DNA of 64,000 bases from Panax quinquefolius (GCA_020205615.1 CM035162.1:33444479-33508478); one strand, 5' to 3'; counted from the first letter of the stretch, positions 1 through 11,689 are shown. Made by a program: numbers and translations. The notes: generated by a model not told the origin, from the letters alone.

Positions 1-258
1 CAATGGGCTCTTCCTCTATCTTCTCCTTTTTAACCCACCATAACTCCATAGTTGTACTAGCTCTTATGTCACAAAGAGCTTTGCCTACGAAATGACTGCC
101 AATTGGGCATGGTTTTGCAAAATTGCCCGGATTCTTGAACTTTGGTGGAGGAGGCACATGGGATACTAATGAAATCGATTTATCTTCGTTGAATCTTACA
201 GTTAAATCTTTGTTGATCTCCTTTTCTTGGTCCCCAAGTCTTTCCTCTCTTTCAATAT

Positions 259-1128
259 CTATATCATTTGGCACATCCGGTTGCAGATTGGTTCAAGCTC
301 ACCATCAGTCTCGGAATTCATGTCATAGAGCCAAGTGTATTGAGGACAAATGTTCGAGGCATTGGTTAGTTGTTCCGTTTGGTTCATAAAATTTTGACTC
401 AATATCTCTTGATTAATCCTCCTCTCCTCACATGAAGCTATGTACTTGGACAAAACTTCCTCCAAATTTGAATGTTCTTCCTGTTATAGTGGAGGTGGGC
501 ACGAGAAATCCGGTGGGTATATTGGACTTGGAGCATAAAATTGATCTTGATGCGTATGGCTCCATGAAAAATCCAGGTGATATCCCCAATCCTGATAATA
601 GTTATTGGGATAGACATAATTATTGGGGTAATCACCACCATACGGTACCGGCTCGAAACTAGTGGTGCATTGATGATTCATATGATTTCCAGCACAATAA
701 TCACAAGTAACCGCCACACTTTGATGACGTTGAGCTTCAAAAGCGTCGAACATCTTCTAAAGTGTCTCAATTTGTGTTGATAATACAGAAAGTGCTGTCA
801 CGAGTCCATCATTCTCCGCTCCCTTTGGCTGAGTCATTTTTGCCATCCTTCGCCTCTGTTGGGCTGCGATAACCTCCAACGTCTTCGAATTTGCCTCAAT
901 TTGTATTGGCTCTGGATTATATGCATTTTGATTCGAATACGGTTGGGTAGATCGATTATAGCTCCTATGGTGAAATGATTCCCAATTGATGGCACATTGA
1001 TCTCGTAGTATGACTCCCGAAAGACATAACTCACAAACCATTGCTACTTGTTGTGTGGATAGTGGACTCCATGTTTCCATTGGTCGAGTCATGTTCGTGT
1101 ATGGCCATTGATACGCAAAGTCATCCAT
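259..1128 (-). pseudogene. decayed gag-like ORF of a tRNA-Asp-primed Ty3/gypsy element
   Basis: Three consecutive blocks in one minus-strand frame (1128-757, 753-484, 465-259) read as a single protein broken by TAG at 757-759 and TAA at 484-486. The first block starts MDDFAYQW and has a degenerate knuckle (CELC followed by DQC). The second has CDYCAGNHMNHQC, a pattern common in gag-type proteins of plant Athila/Tat-like elements. The third is helical and Gln/Glu-rich. The reading frame starts only about 110 bases inside the primer-binding site, and no capsid domain is seen before it, so the element is either non-autonomous or deleted. Transcription would run off the left edge of the window, where pol would lie. 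Assignment to Athila/Tat rests on the primer type, the knuckles and the LTR style; the exact lineage is uncertain. Confidence 0.6.
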
Positions 1129-1239
1129 GGTACTTCAAAAGAGAGAAAGAAAAAAAATTAAAGATAAATTAAAGAAAAAAATGTTTAAATTAAAACTAAT
1201 TTGATAAAAATTAATATTGGCAAAATTATTAAACTAATT

Positions 1240-1256
1240 CCCCGGCAACGGCGCCA
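1240..1256 (-). other. primer-binding site for tRNA-Asp
   Basis: The plus strand shows CCCCGGCAACGGCGCCA, the 3' end of plant tRNA-Asp, so the minus strand carries its complement as a primer-binding site. It lies 6 bases inside the LTR end, as expected for a minus-strand element. Confidence 0.85.
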
Positions 1257-1262
1257 AAAACT

Positions 1263-2782
1263 TGTTGATCGATTTCGCAATCAATGAATACGTTTAAGTA
1301 TACACGGTCAACAAATAATAAAGTGAAAGTAGAGTATCGTTAGCACGAGGAATTATTTAATAAAAATTACCAAGTACTAACTCCTAACCAAATCAATTTT
1401 ATTTAAACAACCATAAAATGTGATTTTTATAATTAAGAAAATTAAATTAAACAATTAAAAGAGATTATTTTAAAATAAAACAAATAAACAAAACTAAGAT
1501 TTTAACGAATGAATTCAGATAAATAAGGATTAAGACTCCAATATCCCCAATTATGAACTGTAAATTAATTATCCAATTATCCCAATTATTATGCCTACTG
1601 AATTGTTAACAGAAATTCTCAAATGCCAAAAGTCCTTTTCTAAGTGATCAATTGCCTTCTATTTAATCCAGATTAATCTTGCTATATTCCTATGCAAAAC
1701 AATTGAATTAAACTATTTCCAATCCCAATTCCTTATGTGTTACAAGCAGCGAACAGATATTTTCATTCTATTCACAAACCTAATTATTCACTGTACAAAT
1801 AACTAAGTTACATGTTATCATGCCTAGTTCTAACCCTAGAATTCCTCTTTCAATTCCTTCTAGAGTAACAAAGTAATTACTGATCAGATAATTAATCAAT
1901 AAGCTCAAGACAAGATAAACAATTCACTTTAACATAAATAATTGGAATAAATCGAATAACTAATTTATAGACATAAAAGGTTCAATTGAAATCTTAGTAA
2001 AAGAGTTAGTTCATAATTAATGAATTAAAACCAAGAATCCACAACTGAATAGACATTAAAAGATAAAAGTATGATAAGAGAAGAGAATAGAATCTTGTCA
2101 ATAAGAAAAATCGATGCTCTCTCTCTTTTTCTTGCTCTTGATCTTCAGTGTTCTTCAATTTGCTTCAATCTCCAATGGCTAATTAAGAACTAGGGTTTAT
2201 ATTCTAATCTAATTGAGTGTTTTATCTAAGCTAAGCTATGTAATCCCCCTTTATTTTATGCCTTACATCATGCATTTATAGGTTACAAGTCTAATTTTTA
2301 GCTTAGGAACAAACCCAATCCAATTTAGAGTCTAAAAGGTGTCAAAATTTGTCCCAAAATGCATCCAAGCCTGACCAATCGACTTTCCCAAAGGTGCCTT
2401 GGCGATGGGCACGGCTGAACCCCCCTTTAGCGCCCTACGGGACAACGGCACATGTTCTGACATTTTCTGCTCCGACGTCCTTTGGGAAAATGGCCATAAC
2501 TTCTTCTTCCAAACTCCGATTTTGATGATTCAAGATGTTCCGGAAAGAGGAGAAGTAGATCTACAACTTTTATTCTTTGAGGTTTCTGAAATAAGGTCCG
2601 TAGAAATACTAAAACTGGCTCTGAAGTGACTGCTGTGTAAATGACAAGCCGAATACGCGAATCTAGACATCCCAAACGTCGATTCAAGTAACTTTTGTCC
2701 CAATTCCTACAAAACAACGTAAAACATGCATGAATAGATACAAACACTTAAAAACATCCAAAAGATTAAGCCTCACTCATCA
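1263..2782 (-). mobile_element. 5' LTR of a minus-strand Ty3/gypsy (Athila/Tat-like) element
   Basis: The minus strand begins TGATGAGTGAGGC at 2782 and ends GATCAACA at 1263, giving TG...CA ends over about 1.52 kb directly before the tRNA-Asp primer site. The second LTR and the target duplication are outside the window. Short reading frames inside it (for example 2427-2747) are not genes. Confidence 0.75.
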
Positions 2783-4860
2783 ATACCATAAAAGAATATG
2801 ATCCCTTGATCTTTTCTCATTCATCCGTTGGTAATATATAAAGAGTATAGACAAATATTATGCCTACAAGTTAGGCTAAGAATAAGGAAACATATTGATT
2901 TTATAAAAGAATAATCTCCTAAATTAAATATAAAATATTTACAATAATAATAAGAATAATTACATATATTCTATCAGGTTACTAACCAAAATCGCACGCA
3001 TAAAACTGAAATCGCACTATGTGTGTGTATGTATTATTTCTAGTAAGTTCTAAAATTACTTTTCACTGAAACACGCTCAGAGAAAAAAATCTCAGTCTTG
3101 CATTGTCATTTTTTCACCAATTGAAAGAAGATGATTAGAGGTTATAGAGTCAAAAATTAAGTATTTGAGTTTTGGAATATCAAATTTATTTGATACGTTA
3201 CTGGAGGGGCTTATAGCTGAGGGGAAAAATTCGTTGGTTCGAGAACTTGATGCATTGGTTAAGGTCTATGCTATAGTAGTAATAGTTTAATAGATTATTT
3301 TTCAAATTAGGTACAGTTAGGATTATATTCTATAAGTCTTCCCTGCAATATATAAGATAGAATTTCATTATATCTCTAGTATATATTTTTACTTTTTGGG
3401 GAACTAGATAAACCTTCTTGCTTGTTATCGAATATATGGTCTCCGTTGTTTTATATAGTGTATATTTTAGTTTTAAAGCATCATTCCTTTATTATAGACT
3501 AAAACTACTTTATGTGTCTTACTGTTCTATGATTTGATGGTGAATTTGACATGTTTGGCAGAAGGAACTTTGGTTCTATGCTTGATATAATTCTCATTGT
3601 CGACTCTGTCACTAAGTTAATTGCTCGATGTGAGATGTGTTAAATTATATTAAAGGCTTAGACTTTTTTATTGTTTCAATTGATTTTGGAACCGAAACAG
3701 CACCAATTGAAACCGCACCACACCGTTTAAAATCGCCTTTGCTGCCGATCACAAGCGGTTTTTAGGTAATGCGGTTTTGAATTGTCAAATCAAGACTTAA
3801 AGCCAAGCGGTTTGGTCTGATTTGAATTTCAAACCGCACCATGCTCACCCCTAATCCTTATACTCATTCTAACGTTGTATTCAATAATAATAAATAAATA
3901 AATTATTTAATAAATTAAATATAAAAACTAAATCAATTAAACATTAAAGCACAGAGATACAAAATATTATCATGAATAATTATTTAATGTCATCTTCATA
4001 TTAAATTAAGGAAATTAACTAGACACGAAAATAAATAAACTGATTAAAATAAAGAAGAAGAAGATTAAAAATAAATAAGAAAACTCAACGATCATGAAAT
4101 AATTTAATCTTACTGCTCCTACTCATATCCCTAACCCTAACCCTAACCCTAACCTAAACTAATACATAAAAAATTCCTAATAATTTAACAACAAAAAAAT
4201 ACCTAATATCTCTCTCGAGGCATCAAGGCTCAATTAATTCTTTATAAGAATTAACTTTCTAGTGACATTCAACTTCCTTCTATCCTCGACATACTTTCTC
4301 TTTCCTTCATTGTATTTGACTTGCACACCAAGATTGTTTCATCTCCTTCTTTCTCGTTGTTAGATTCTTCTTTCCTTGATTGTTTGATCATCAAGATATT
4401 GACTTTATTGTAATAAAATATTAGATTTTAAAAAATAAAATAAAACATATTAGTTAAATAAACTAATATAATAAAATAACAATATTAGGAATAATAAAAT
4501 GCATAAATTATGTGTTTATCACACATTGTTTGAGACACTTTTTAAAATCAAAATTTTGAAATCTCTAGCATTCCTTCTTCTTCTTATTCTTCTTTTTTTA
4601 CAATGAGCTGCAAAATGATGTGTTTAATTGGAATTCGTTATAATCATTGAATTTACTCATGTATTACCAAACATTCACTAATTATAATAATTTAATATCC
4701 AATTCTTTGTAATCACATTTTGTTGCCGTATTTTTATTAGTTTGTTTTAAAAGTAAGGACATTTTTTTTATTTTTATATAATAAAATGACATAAATTTTC
4801 CAATGTTGTATAATTATATCTTAAATAAATTTTAATACTAGTATGTCACATCTATTACAT
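2783..4860. other. AT-rich intergenic DNA with hAT-like terminal sequence
   Basis: No gene is visible. From about 3680 to 3855 the sequence is rich in AAACCGC / GCGGTTT motifs and ends, read on the minus strand, with AGGGGTGAGCATGGTGCGG, which resembles the termini of plant hAT elements. The other terminus was not found with confidence. Confidence 0.4.
4129..4158. repeat. short interstitial CCCTAA telomere-like tract
   Basis: Four perfect CCCTAA units are followed by CCTAAAC. The unit is the 6-bp type rather than the usual plant 7-bp CCCTAAA. Confidence 0.85.
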
Positions 4861-5017
4861 TTAGGAAATTATTAAATCCACGACAGAAAATGTTATTTTC
4901 ACAACAAAAGTGTCGCTATAGATTCTATAGCGACAGTTTTAACCGTCGCTATACATCTACAGCGACACTTTTGTTGTGAAAATAACAAAAAATATTGTGA
5001 ATTTAACAATTTCCTAA
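4861..5017. mobile_element. foldback MITE-like element with nested hairpin
   Basis: The left end TTAGGAAATTATTAAATCCA is mirrored at the right end by TTTAACAATTTCCTAA. The arms continue inward through TTATTTTCACAACAAAAGTG and its complement. A second short hairpin (GTCGCTATAG / CTATAGCGAC) lies within the left half. About 157 bp; superfamily not determined. Confidence 0.65.
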
Positions 5018-5061
5018 CTTTTTATAGATATGAAAGTGATATTATAATATTATAAAAAGTT

Positions 5062-5109
5062 AAGTATGACTAGCGCAATTTTATATTTATAATTGCGCTA
5101 GTCATACTT
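5062..5109. repeat. perfect 19-bp stem hairpin
   Basis: Arms at 5062-5080 and 5091-5109 are exact reverse complements around a 10-base AT loop. It lies between the foldback element and the Stowaway-like MITE and codes for nothing. Confidence 0.85.
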
Positions 5110-5152
5110 CAAAAAATATTTTTTTTAAAAGTTAATGTTTTAAAAATATATA

Positions 5153-5572
5153 CTCCCTCCGTCCCATAGTTATAGGCTGATTTTTCATTTTGAGATGTCC
5201 AAATATATAAGGCTACTTACTATTTATAAAATTTAGTTGGTTCATTGTTTTACTTTTATGCCCTTATAATAAATATTCAACCATTATTCTTTTTTTGAAG
5301 AAACAACATTCAATGTCATTATTTTTATCACCGCATTTAATGTTGTTGTATTCTCTTTGGTTAAAGTTCTATGGTTATGGACTTTAATGGTCAATACACG
5401 TCAATCAATGAAGTTGAGAGTTCCAGTGTGATAAGTAAGGAGTAATTAACTTATTCATTAATTCCATATTAAGGGGTATATGTGGAAAATTATGTTAAAA
5501 ATTACCACTTAAATTGATTTTCTTAAACTATGTGCCAAAAGAAATCAGCCTATAACTATGGGACGGAGGAAG
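5153..5572. mobile_element. Stowaway-like MITE (Tc1/mariner type)
   Basis: It opens with CTCCCTCCGTCCCATAG and closes with its complement CTATGGGACGGAGGAAG, a terminal inverted repeat of about 30 bp. It is flanked by TA on both sides (5151-5152 and 5573-5574). There is no coding capacity in 420 bp. Terminus and TA duplication are the classic Stowaway signature. Confidence 0.9.
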
Positions 5573-5574
5573 TA

Positions 5575-6227
5575 TTTAATTTTAAAACAGAAATAATACT
5601 TTTTCAAAATATAGTATGTTTCCTATTTCGTAAAAAGAGTCATATTTAACTTTGGTGTTAGTTAAATTGCAAAATTTTCAAATTTAAATTGTAATATGAA
5701 TTTATTAAATTATTAAATTAAAATTTGTAGTTACTAATATTTTAAGTAATTTATAATATTAATTTTGCATCAAGTTAAAAATTCAAATCAAACTTGAATA
5801 TTAGAATTTCTTAAATTTATAATATTAAGTTTTTTATATTTAGTTTGTTACTCTTCTATTTTTGGTAATTTTAGGATATTGGATTTTTTGGTAAGATATT
5901 TATCTTTTGTATACAAACCACGTTAACCAAAAAATAAAAGTTATAATATATCTCCTTCCTTTTCAAAATTTCAATAAACATTTTATTTTTATTTTTTAAA
6001 GTTTGCAAAATTTAAATATTTCTTATATTATATATTTAATATTTAATATTTAATATTTAATATTTATCACATTACTTAATTTTTTTGAGTGATACTCTAT
6101 ATATGGGAAAGGAATAATAGGAAAGGACGAAATTGACATGTGTTTTTTGACCGACTCTGTGATATAATCCGAATCCATTAAACGTATGGATTTTAATCTT
6201 CCTTGTTTGACTCCTATTATAACTATT
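5575..6227. other. AT-rich sequence upstream of the SAP gene
   Basis: Very AT-rich, with runs such as repeated TTTAATATT at about 6022-6064. It probably includes the distal promoter of the downstream gene, but I could not identify specific factor sites. A reading frame antisense to the SAP gene covers 6050-6466 and looks like a shadow. Confidence 0.5.
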
Positions 6228-6245
6228 AATATATATATATATATA
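6228..6245 (+). promoter_or_regulatory. TATA element of the SAP gene
   Basis: An alternating TA run ending TATATAGG lies about 90 bases before the ATG at 6333, suitable for a short 5' leader. Confidence 0.5.
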
Positions 6246-6332
6246 GGTGTACCCCATTGGCAACGTTTTTCTTCACAACGAAAGAAACTTTCAATTCCAA
6301 CACCTTTCTGATAACCAATTCGAAAAAGAAAG

Positions 6333-6824
6333 ATGAGTTCTGAAGGGAAGAACGACGGCACCAGCTTCAAGCCATCGGAGCCGGCCCTGTGCGCCAACGG
6401 CTGCGGCTTTTTCGGCACGGCGGCGACGAATAACCTGTGCTCCAAGTGCTTCAGAGATTTGCGCATCGACGAAGAGCAAGCGGCTTCGGCTAAAGCCGCC
6501 GTGGAGAAATTCGTTGATGGGTTTTCATCACAGGCTCGTGCGGTTCAGTTGGCGGCGGTGGAATCTGTTTCGGCTGTGGCTGGTTCGAGTGGCGGTGGAT
6601 GTGAACCGGTGGATCAGGCGGAGGCGAAGGTGGCGAACCGGTGCTTGAGCTGCAGAAAGAAGGTGGGGGTTATGGGGTTTAAGTGCAGGTGCGAGAGTAC
6701 CTTCTGTGGGATTCATCGGTACCCGGAGAAACATGAGTGTGAATTTGATTTCAAGGCGGTTGGGAAAGACGCCATAGCCAAGGCGAACCCGGTTGTCAAG
6801 GCTGATAAAATTGAGAGGATCTGA
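6333..6824 (+). CDS. SAP: A20/AN1 zinc-finger stress-associated protein (SAP)
   Basis: Intact single-exon gene of 163 residues, a normal length for plant SAPs. The N-terminal A20 finger has Cys 20, 24, 36 and 39 (C-x3-C-x11-C-x2-C). A linker rich in Ala and Ser follows. The C-terminal AN1 finger has Cys104, Cys107, Cys118, Cys120, Cys125, His128, His134 and Cys136 and ends in the family tail FDFKAVGKDAIAKANP...KIERI. SAPs of this class bind ubiquitin through A20, some act as E3 ligases, and they promote tolerance to salt, drought, cold and heat; these roles are family knowledge. Lack of an intron is typical. The start context AAAGATGAGT and a TATA element about 90 bases upstream support the chosen ATG. 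The coding part is far GC-richer than its flanks. No lesion is visible, so it is probably functional. Which numbered SAP it matches cannot be settled here. Confidence 0.95.
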   Translation: MSSEGKNDGTSFKPSEPALCANGCGFFGTAATNNLCSKCFRDLRIDEEQAASAKAAVEKFVDGFSSQARAVQLAAVESVSAVAGSSGGGCEPVDQAEAKVANRCLSCRKKVGVMGFKCRCESTFCGIHRYPEKHECEFDFKAVGKDAIAKANPVVKADKIERI

Positions 6825-7021
6825 ACCGGGGGCTTAACCGGTTTATTATGGATTGGTGGTTTGTTAATTGGGTTTATTTGATTAGATATTTAGATTAGAT
6901 TAGACTAAATTGGTTGGGTGGGTCTAGCGGGGATAAAGTTTGAGAATCTGTTTCTTTTGGAGTGAAAATGAAAGCTCTGATGAAAACAGGCTGGAATGTG
7001 TGTTGATTGAAAGGTGGAAAT

Positions 7022-7027
7022 AATAAA
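7022..7027 (+). terminator. likely poly(A) signal of the SAP gene
   Basis: AATAAA lies about 200 bases after the stop codon, a normal 3' UTR length. Confidence 0.5.
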
Positions 7028-7172
7028 GTGGAACAAATTATTGAATGCAGTTTATTTGCTTGGCTTGGCTTTTAAAAAGGTTTTGGCCTACATTTCTCTT
7101 TCGGCCAGCCACTGAATGATAATTTTAGGCAATTGTTTTAATTAGAATGCCAATACTTGCATGAGCTGATGA

Positions 7173-7345
7173 TAGATATGGCAAAAGAGGCCCAATCCCG
7201 CGGGCGGGAAACGGCCCGTTTTTGGCCCTGCCAGTGATAGCCCGCCCGTGAAATATTTTATTAAAAAAAATAATACTACTTGTGAGGGTTGAACACAAAA
7301 TCTCTAAGTCATTAAATAAAAGTTTAATTCAACTAAATTATAACA
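7173..7345 (-). mobile_element. hAT-like terminus with tRNA-like inner segment
   Basis: The plus strand starts TAGATATGGCAAA followed by GC-rich GGCCC/CCCGC motifs. On the minus strand the inner part carries a degenerate box-A-like TATAATTTAGTTG (about 7342-7330) and a box-B-like GTTCAACCC (7294-7286). The same arrangement occurs in better form at 28258-28503, so both appear to be copies of one repeat family. The opposite terminus was not found. Confidence 0.45.
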
Positions 7346-8584
7346 ATTATTTGTTTTAACATGCATCTAAATAAAAGTACAAAAAATAAAAAGACAACAT
7401 TTTAAACAAAATGTACAATCTCTAGTTTTAATTTACTTGTCTTTCTAAATGAGTTTAAATTTGAATCATAATTAAAAATATTCAATTTAAATTATTTAAA
7501 ATTTAATTCTATCCACTACATAAGTTTCTCAAACATCAATATCATTCATAAAAAGATTCTCCATTTAACTTTAAAAATTATATTGAAAAATATATTTATT
7601 TAACTCTAAATAATATAAAATTTTGAAATTAATAAAAATTTTAGATAGTTTTATTACATTTACAGTGGCAACTTGCAACTCTGCTTTTAAGATGGTGTTA
7701 TCACGTTTGAGAGGCCATATGCCATTACAACTTGTTTATCTCGACTGTGATACAGTGATACTTTTGAAAAAATGTAGAAAGCTTACTAATTTTGAAGTCA
7801 TTAAATAATATATAATGGTGTAATAGCTGCTCTTGACTCCTACACACATAAGAGGCAATTAGAAAAGCTGGTTCAGTTAGTACTATTATTTTACTAATAT
7901 TGTTAAGAACAATTTTTGCAAAAAATAAAATATAAAAAAAAGGGATAAGTTCATGGGCCGGGTCCTACTTCCCCCCGACACGACGCCACTCATGATAATG
8001 TACCCCAAAAAATTCGGTAATTTCGGTTTCAAATTTCTTTAGTCCATTTACCATTAGTTTATGCGTCTAAATTGATGATATTGAATGCCATGGAATTGGC
8101 TAACCCATTTATACTTTTGTGGATGCTTTTGTTTTTATTTTGCCAACTTTTTGGTTATAATGTTGTGAATGTGTATTTGATTGAGAATTCACCAGTATTT
8201 GATTAGATGTAATTAATTAATATTTGTTGATAGTATGTGTAATGCACGGGCTTGTTTGAATAATAGATTGGGTAATTTATTAACACGGTCGTCCTTATAG
8301 TTGATTATAAAATACTATCAAACTGAACACAACACATTTTACATTCTGAAATTTAAACAACGCATAAAAATACAACTGAATCTGAGCTTTGTTCCTCTAT
8401 TATTTGCATTATTCTGCTTGCACAAAGGCTTTCTAGGCCTCAAATTGTAACTCTTTTTTCATGAATATGGTCTGCATCGATCCTGTAACAGATGAAATAA
8501 ATTAAAAAATTAAAGAAAGAACATGCAAGTGAAAGTGATTCTATAAGTCGGCCACACCTCATTCTATTCCAATAAAAAACAAGC
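7346..8584. other. intergenic DNA, no gene recognised
   Basis: AT-rich DNA. On the minus strand near 8484-8434 there is an AG followed by a short open stretch ending in TAG that could be the last exon of a broken gene, but it is too short to assign. Confidence 0.35.
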
Positions 8585-9433
8585 TATCTTGTAAGAACCC
8601 GAATTTTATGAAATAAAATTATTCAATTTTTCTATTTTGGTAAATAGTTAAATTGATAACAGTTTAAAGTTAAGGGTGATATTTGAAAATTTTGCAAAGT
8701 AAGCAAGTTGTTATAAAATATTCGTTTGGTCGGGAAATATTCTTTTTGTCGGAGAATATTTGTACGACGACACCATCATTGGTGGACCCCACAACGGAAT
8801 AACTGTCGGAGTTAGAAAACAACATAAATAACTTTTTATAAAAAATAACAGCGAAAGTTTTTATCGTTAAACTGTTGAAATACCCGGTGGTAAAAGTATA
8901 AGAATATCTGGCGTGGTTGAGTATAAAGTAGTAGCACTTGTATTGATTATTGATGCTTACGTGAGAAGTCACTCAGTTATACTCAATTATTGCTACAGTA
9001 ATTGCTGCATAGTATCTCACGTTATTTGATTCAATTATTGTCACAGTATCATCTGTATAATATTTTCTATTATTTAATCAATAATTGAGACGACAAAGTT
9101 ATTCATATTAATATTTGCAATATTGACGATGTCTAGAAAGTTCTGTCGAGGAGAGGTTTGGTCACTTAATTGCGCGCCAATAGGGAAAAATCCTTATCGA
9201 AAAGTCCCCTCTTTCCTGGAAATGATTTGGTTGTTAAATATTATGAGTTATAAGATTAATGATGAATAAATGTTAATAGATTAAAAATGTGTTGATTAAA
9301 GATAAATGATTTGTGGTAATTATTTATTCAATTTTTGATATAAATAGAGGGGTTTGTTATGAGGTGTTTGTTATAAGTTTGACTTATTATTCCATGAGAA
9401 GATGTGCTAATTTTTTAGACTATTGGTTGAAGA

Positions 9434-9640
9434 TATAATAGTAAATCAATATGGACCGCTGGTGAAAAGTTATAATAGTAAATCAATATGGACCACTTGT
9501 GGAAAGTTATAATAGTAAATCGATATAGATCGTTGGTTTAAAGTTTTAATAGTAAATTAGTATGGACCGTCGCTTTAAGTTTTAATAGTAAATCAATATG
9601 GACCGTCCGTTTAAAAGTAAATTAATCTGGGTCGTTCATG
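9434..9640 (+). repeat. minisatellite inside the solo LTR (~37-39 bp unit, ~5 copies)
   Basis: The unit TATAATAGTAAATCAATATG plus GACCGYYGGTK-like sequence and an AAAGTT spacer repeats about five times with growing divergence, just upstream of the LTR TATA box. Confidence 0.8.
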
Positions 9641-10100
9641 AATTAGTTACTATTCAGTCCTTTTTTTTATAAATAGAAGCTCATTCCTTCATTATTTCTT
9701 ACGAATTCACTAAGACTCACAAGAGCAATTATAGAAATAGAAGCAATAGAGAGAAAGAAGAAGAGAAGTGTGCTACTTCACTATTCCAGTATCTAGTCTT
9801 CTTCTGAGGTAAGGGGTATTATTTCTTTCGTATTCATAAGGAATACTATTTTTCGTATTCATCATTTAATATGTCGAAATAACATGTCTACGTGGATTAC
9901 GTACCACATGACAGGTGAAAATCCATTTGCAGTTTTGTATGTTATTTCTTTTTATATTCTTAAATCTAAACTTACTATGGTAAGTATTGCTTCTATAATC
10001 CCTGAAATTAGTGGGATATCCTTGAAGTTTTGTGCTTCATCCAGTATCGTTTCATTGGAATATTGATATGAACTTTCTTATTAAATATCAATATTTTCAC

Positions 10101-10262
10101 CCGGTGTACTATTCACGGGTTACTATTCACTAGAATATTATTCACTCATGTATTCGGGTCACTTTTTATGCCGGGGTACTATTCACGAGTTACTATTCAT
10201 CCGATTACTATTCACTCGGGTATTCGGGGTATTTTTCATGCCGGGGTACTATTCACGGGGTA
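10101..10262 (+). repeat. TACTATTCAC motif cluster in the solo LTR
   Basis: TACTATTCACGGG / GAGTTACTATTCA motifs recur about eight times. The same motif cluster is found at 58480-58537 and, inverted, at 60411-60613 in related LTRs, with different copy numbers. Confidence 0.75.
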
Positions 10263-11221
10263 TCATGAATATTATTCTTGAATTTTACTCCACAAAGTAG
10301 TATCATGTTGACAATTTAGATATTTTTAAAGTATGGATAAATTTAAAGTCTTTGATATTTATCCTTGATTTTGTTTGATTAATGCTTATATCAATGTCAT
10401 CATCCTCATGCTTATATTGTGATAAAAGTCATCTGTGGCTTACGTGCGTAGATGTATTATTGATTGGTATGATTATGACCAAGGATTATTCGGTATAATC
10501 ATGACCGTAATGTTACAAATGATGTGGTAAAAGTCCTCATTGACCCGTAGTGAATTGATGGACAGTTGTTGGTATGATCATGACCATTGATGATTACATG
10601 AATATCCTTGGCCCGTAGTGCAGGGATAATTCGTGGACGTGATACTAATGAATATCTTTGGCCCGTAGTGCAAGGATGATTCGATGATGTGGTTAATTTA
10701 TTAATCTGAGTCCCAGCGATAAAATTGATGATAAACTTTTTAAATCATAGAAGATAGTAGATATCATGCTCTACTTGACTCTTCTAATGGATTGCTTGTT
10801 CCGATGTAGTTAAACTTGATGTTTATTGTATTTTATCAGTTTAACACTGTTGAAGGCTAACGATAATTTATTCTGCATTATCTTAGTCATAATATTTCTT
10901 ACTGGGCTAGTTGAGCTCACCCTTTTGCTTTCATTGTTCTCTTCAGGAAATGAGAACGTAGCCAGGACTAGTCGGAGAACAGAGTGACGGTCCGAGATTG
11001 TGGCTATAGTAGTCCTCACTATTCTATAAAATAGTGTGATAATAAATGTAATGAAGACTTCATTTGAGTTTGAATACTGTCTATGAGACAATATTCGTGC
11101 AAAAACTCTAAGCTACGCTGTTGTCATATTGTATAAAAGAAGTTTGTATTTGATTTATGTACCATGTATTTGGCGACTCAGAATGGGTGATGTATACCTA
11201 TTTTGGGGGTGTCACATATCT

Positions 11222-11689
11222 CACCAAAAAGAAAAGAAAAATAGCACATATATGAAATTATAAAAGAGAAAACAAAACCCCTGTTTTGCTTTAACACATA
11301 CAAATATTAAATATATCAGATGTCAAGACTGAAATCAATTTAATTTGATAATTTTAATTTAATCTAACAAATGCTCTCCATCATATATTCATATCTAAAT
11401 TCATAAATTTAGCAAAATTACAATAAGATAGATACTACTATTTTCATTTTATTTTATTTTATTTATTGATAATCTTAGTAAAAAATCAATGTTTAGTAGA
11501 TCTTGGAATAGGTATTGATTTCAAAATGACCATTGACATTATATTTCACATACGTAGGAGACCTACACGCTAAACTGTAACTCAATTTAACAGTCTGACC
11601 TCTTTTAAATGTTTGTGTAACATAACCTCCTAGATGTGGACATGAAAAGAACATACCATTTTGAAGAATCATGTGGCACGGTTTGAATG
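11222..11689. other. intergenic DNA between solo LTR and gene fragments
   Basis: A minus-strand reading frame at 11493-11693 follows the TPR fragment, but I cannot match it to a family; it may be retained intron or UTR of that fragment. Confidence 0.3.

Larger units (their letters stand above)
8590..11216 (+). mobile_element. solo LTR of a Tekay/Del-like Ty3/gypsy chromovirus
   Basis: It starts TGTAAGAACCCGAATTTTATG and ends GGGGGTGTCACA. The 5 bases before it (8585-8589, TATCT) are repeated exactly after it (11217-11221, TATCT), the target duplication of a single insertion. No primer site, internal region or second LTR is present, so it is a solo LTR left by LTR-LTR recombination. The LTR TATA box is TATAAATAG at 9668-9676. 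Related LTRs lie at 52324-54791, 56332-59446 and, inverted, 59447-62104. Length is 2,627 bp. Confidence 0.9.

Noticed and set aside
2399..2747. Overlapping frames inside the left LTR
   Set aside because: They lie wholly within LTR sequence and show no protein similarity.
4129..4158. Chromosome end
   Set aside because: Only four units with ordinary sequence on both sides; it is interstitial.
6050..6466. 138-codon open frame antisense to the SAP gene
   Set aside because: It covers the SAP start and promoter, has no recognisable domain, and openness follows from the GC-rich coding strand opposite it.
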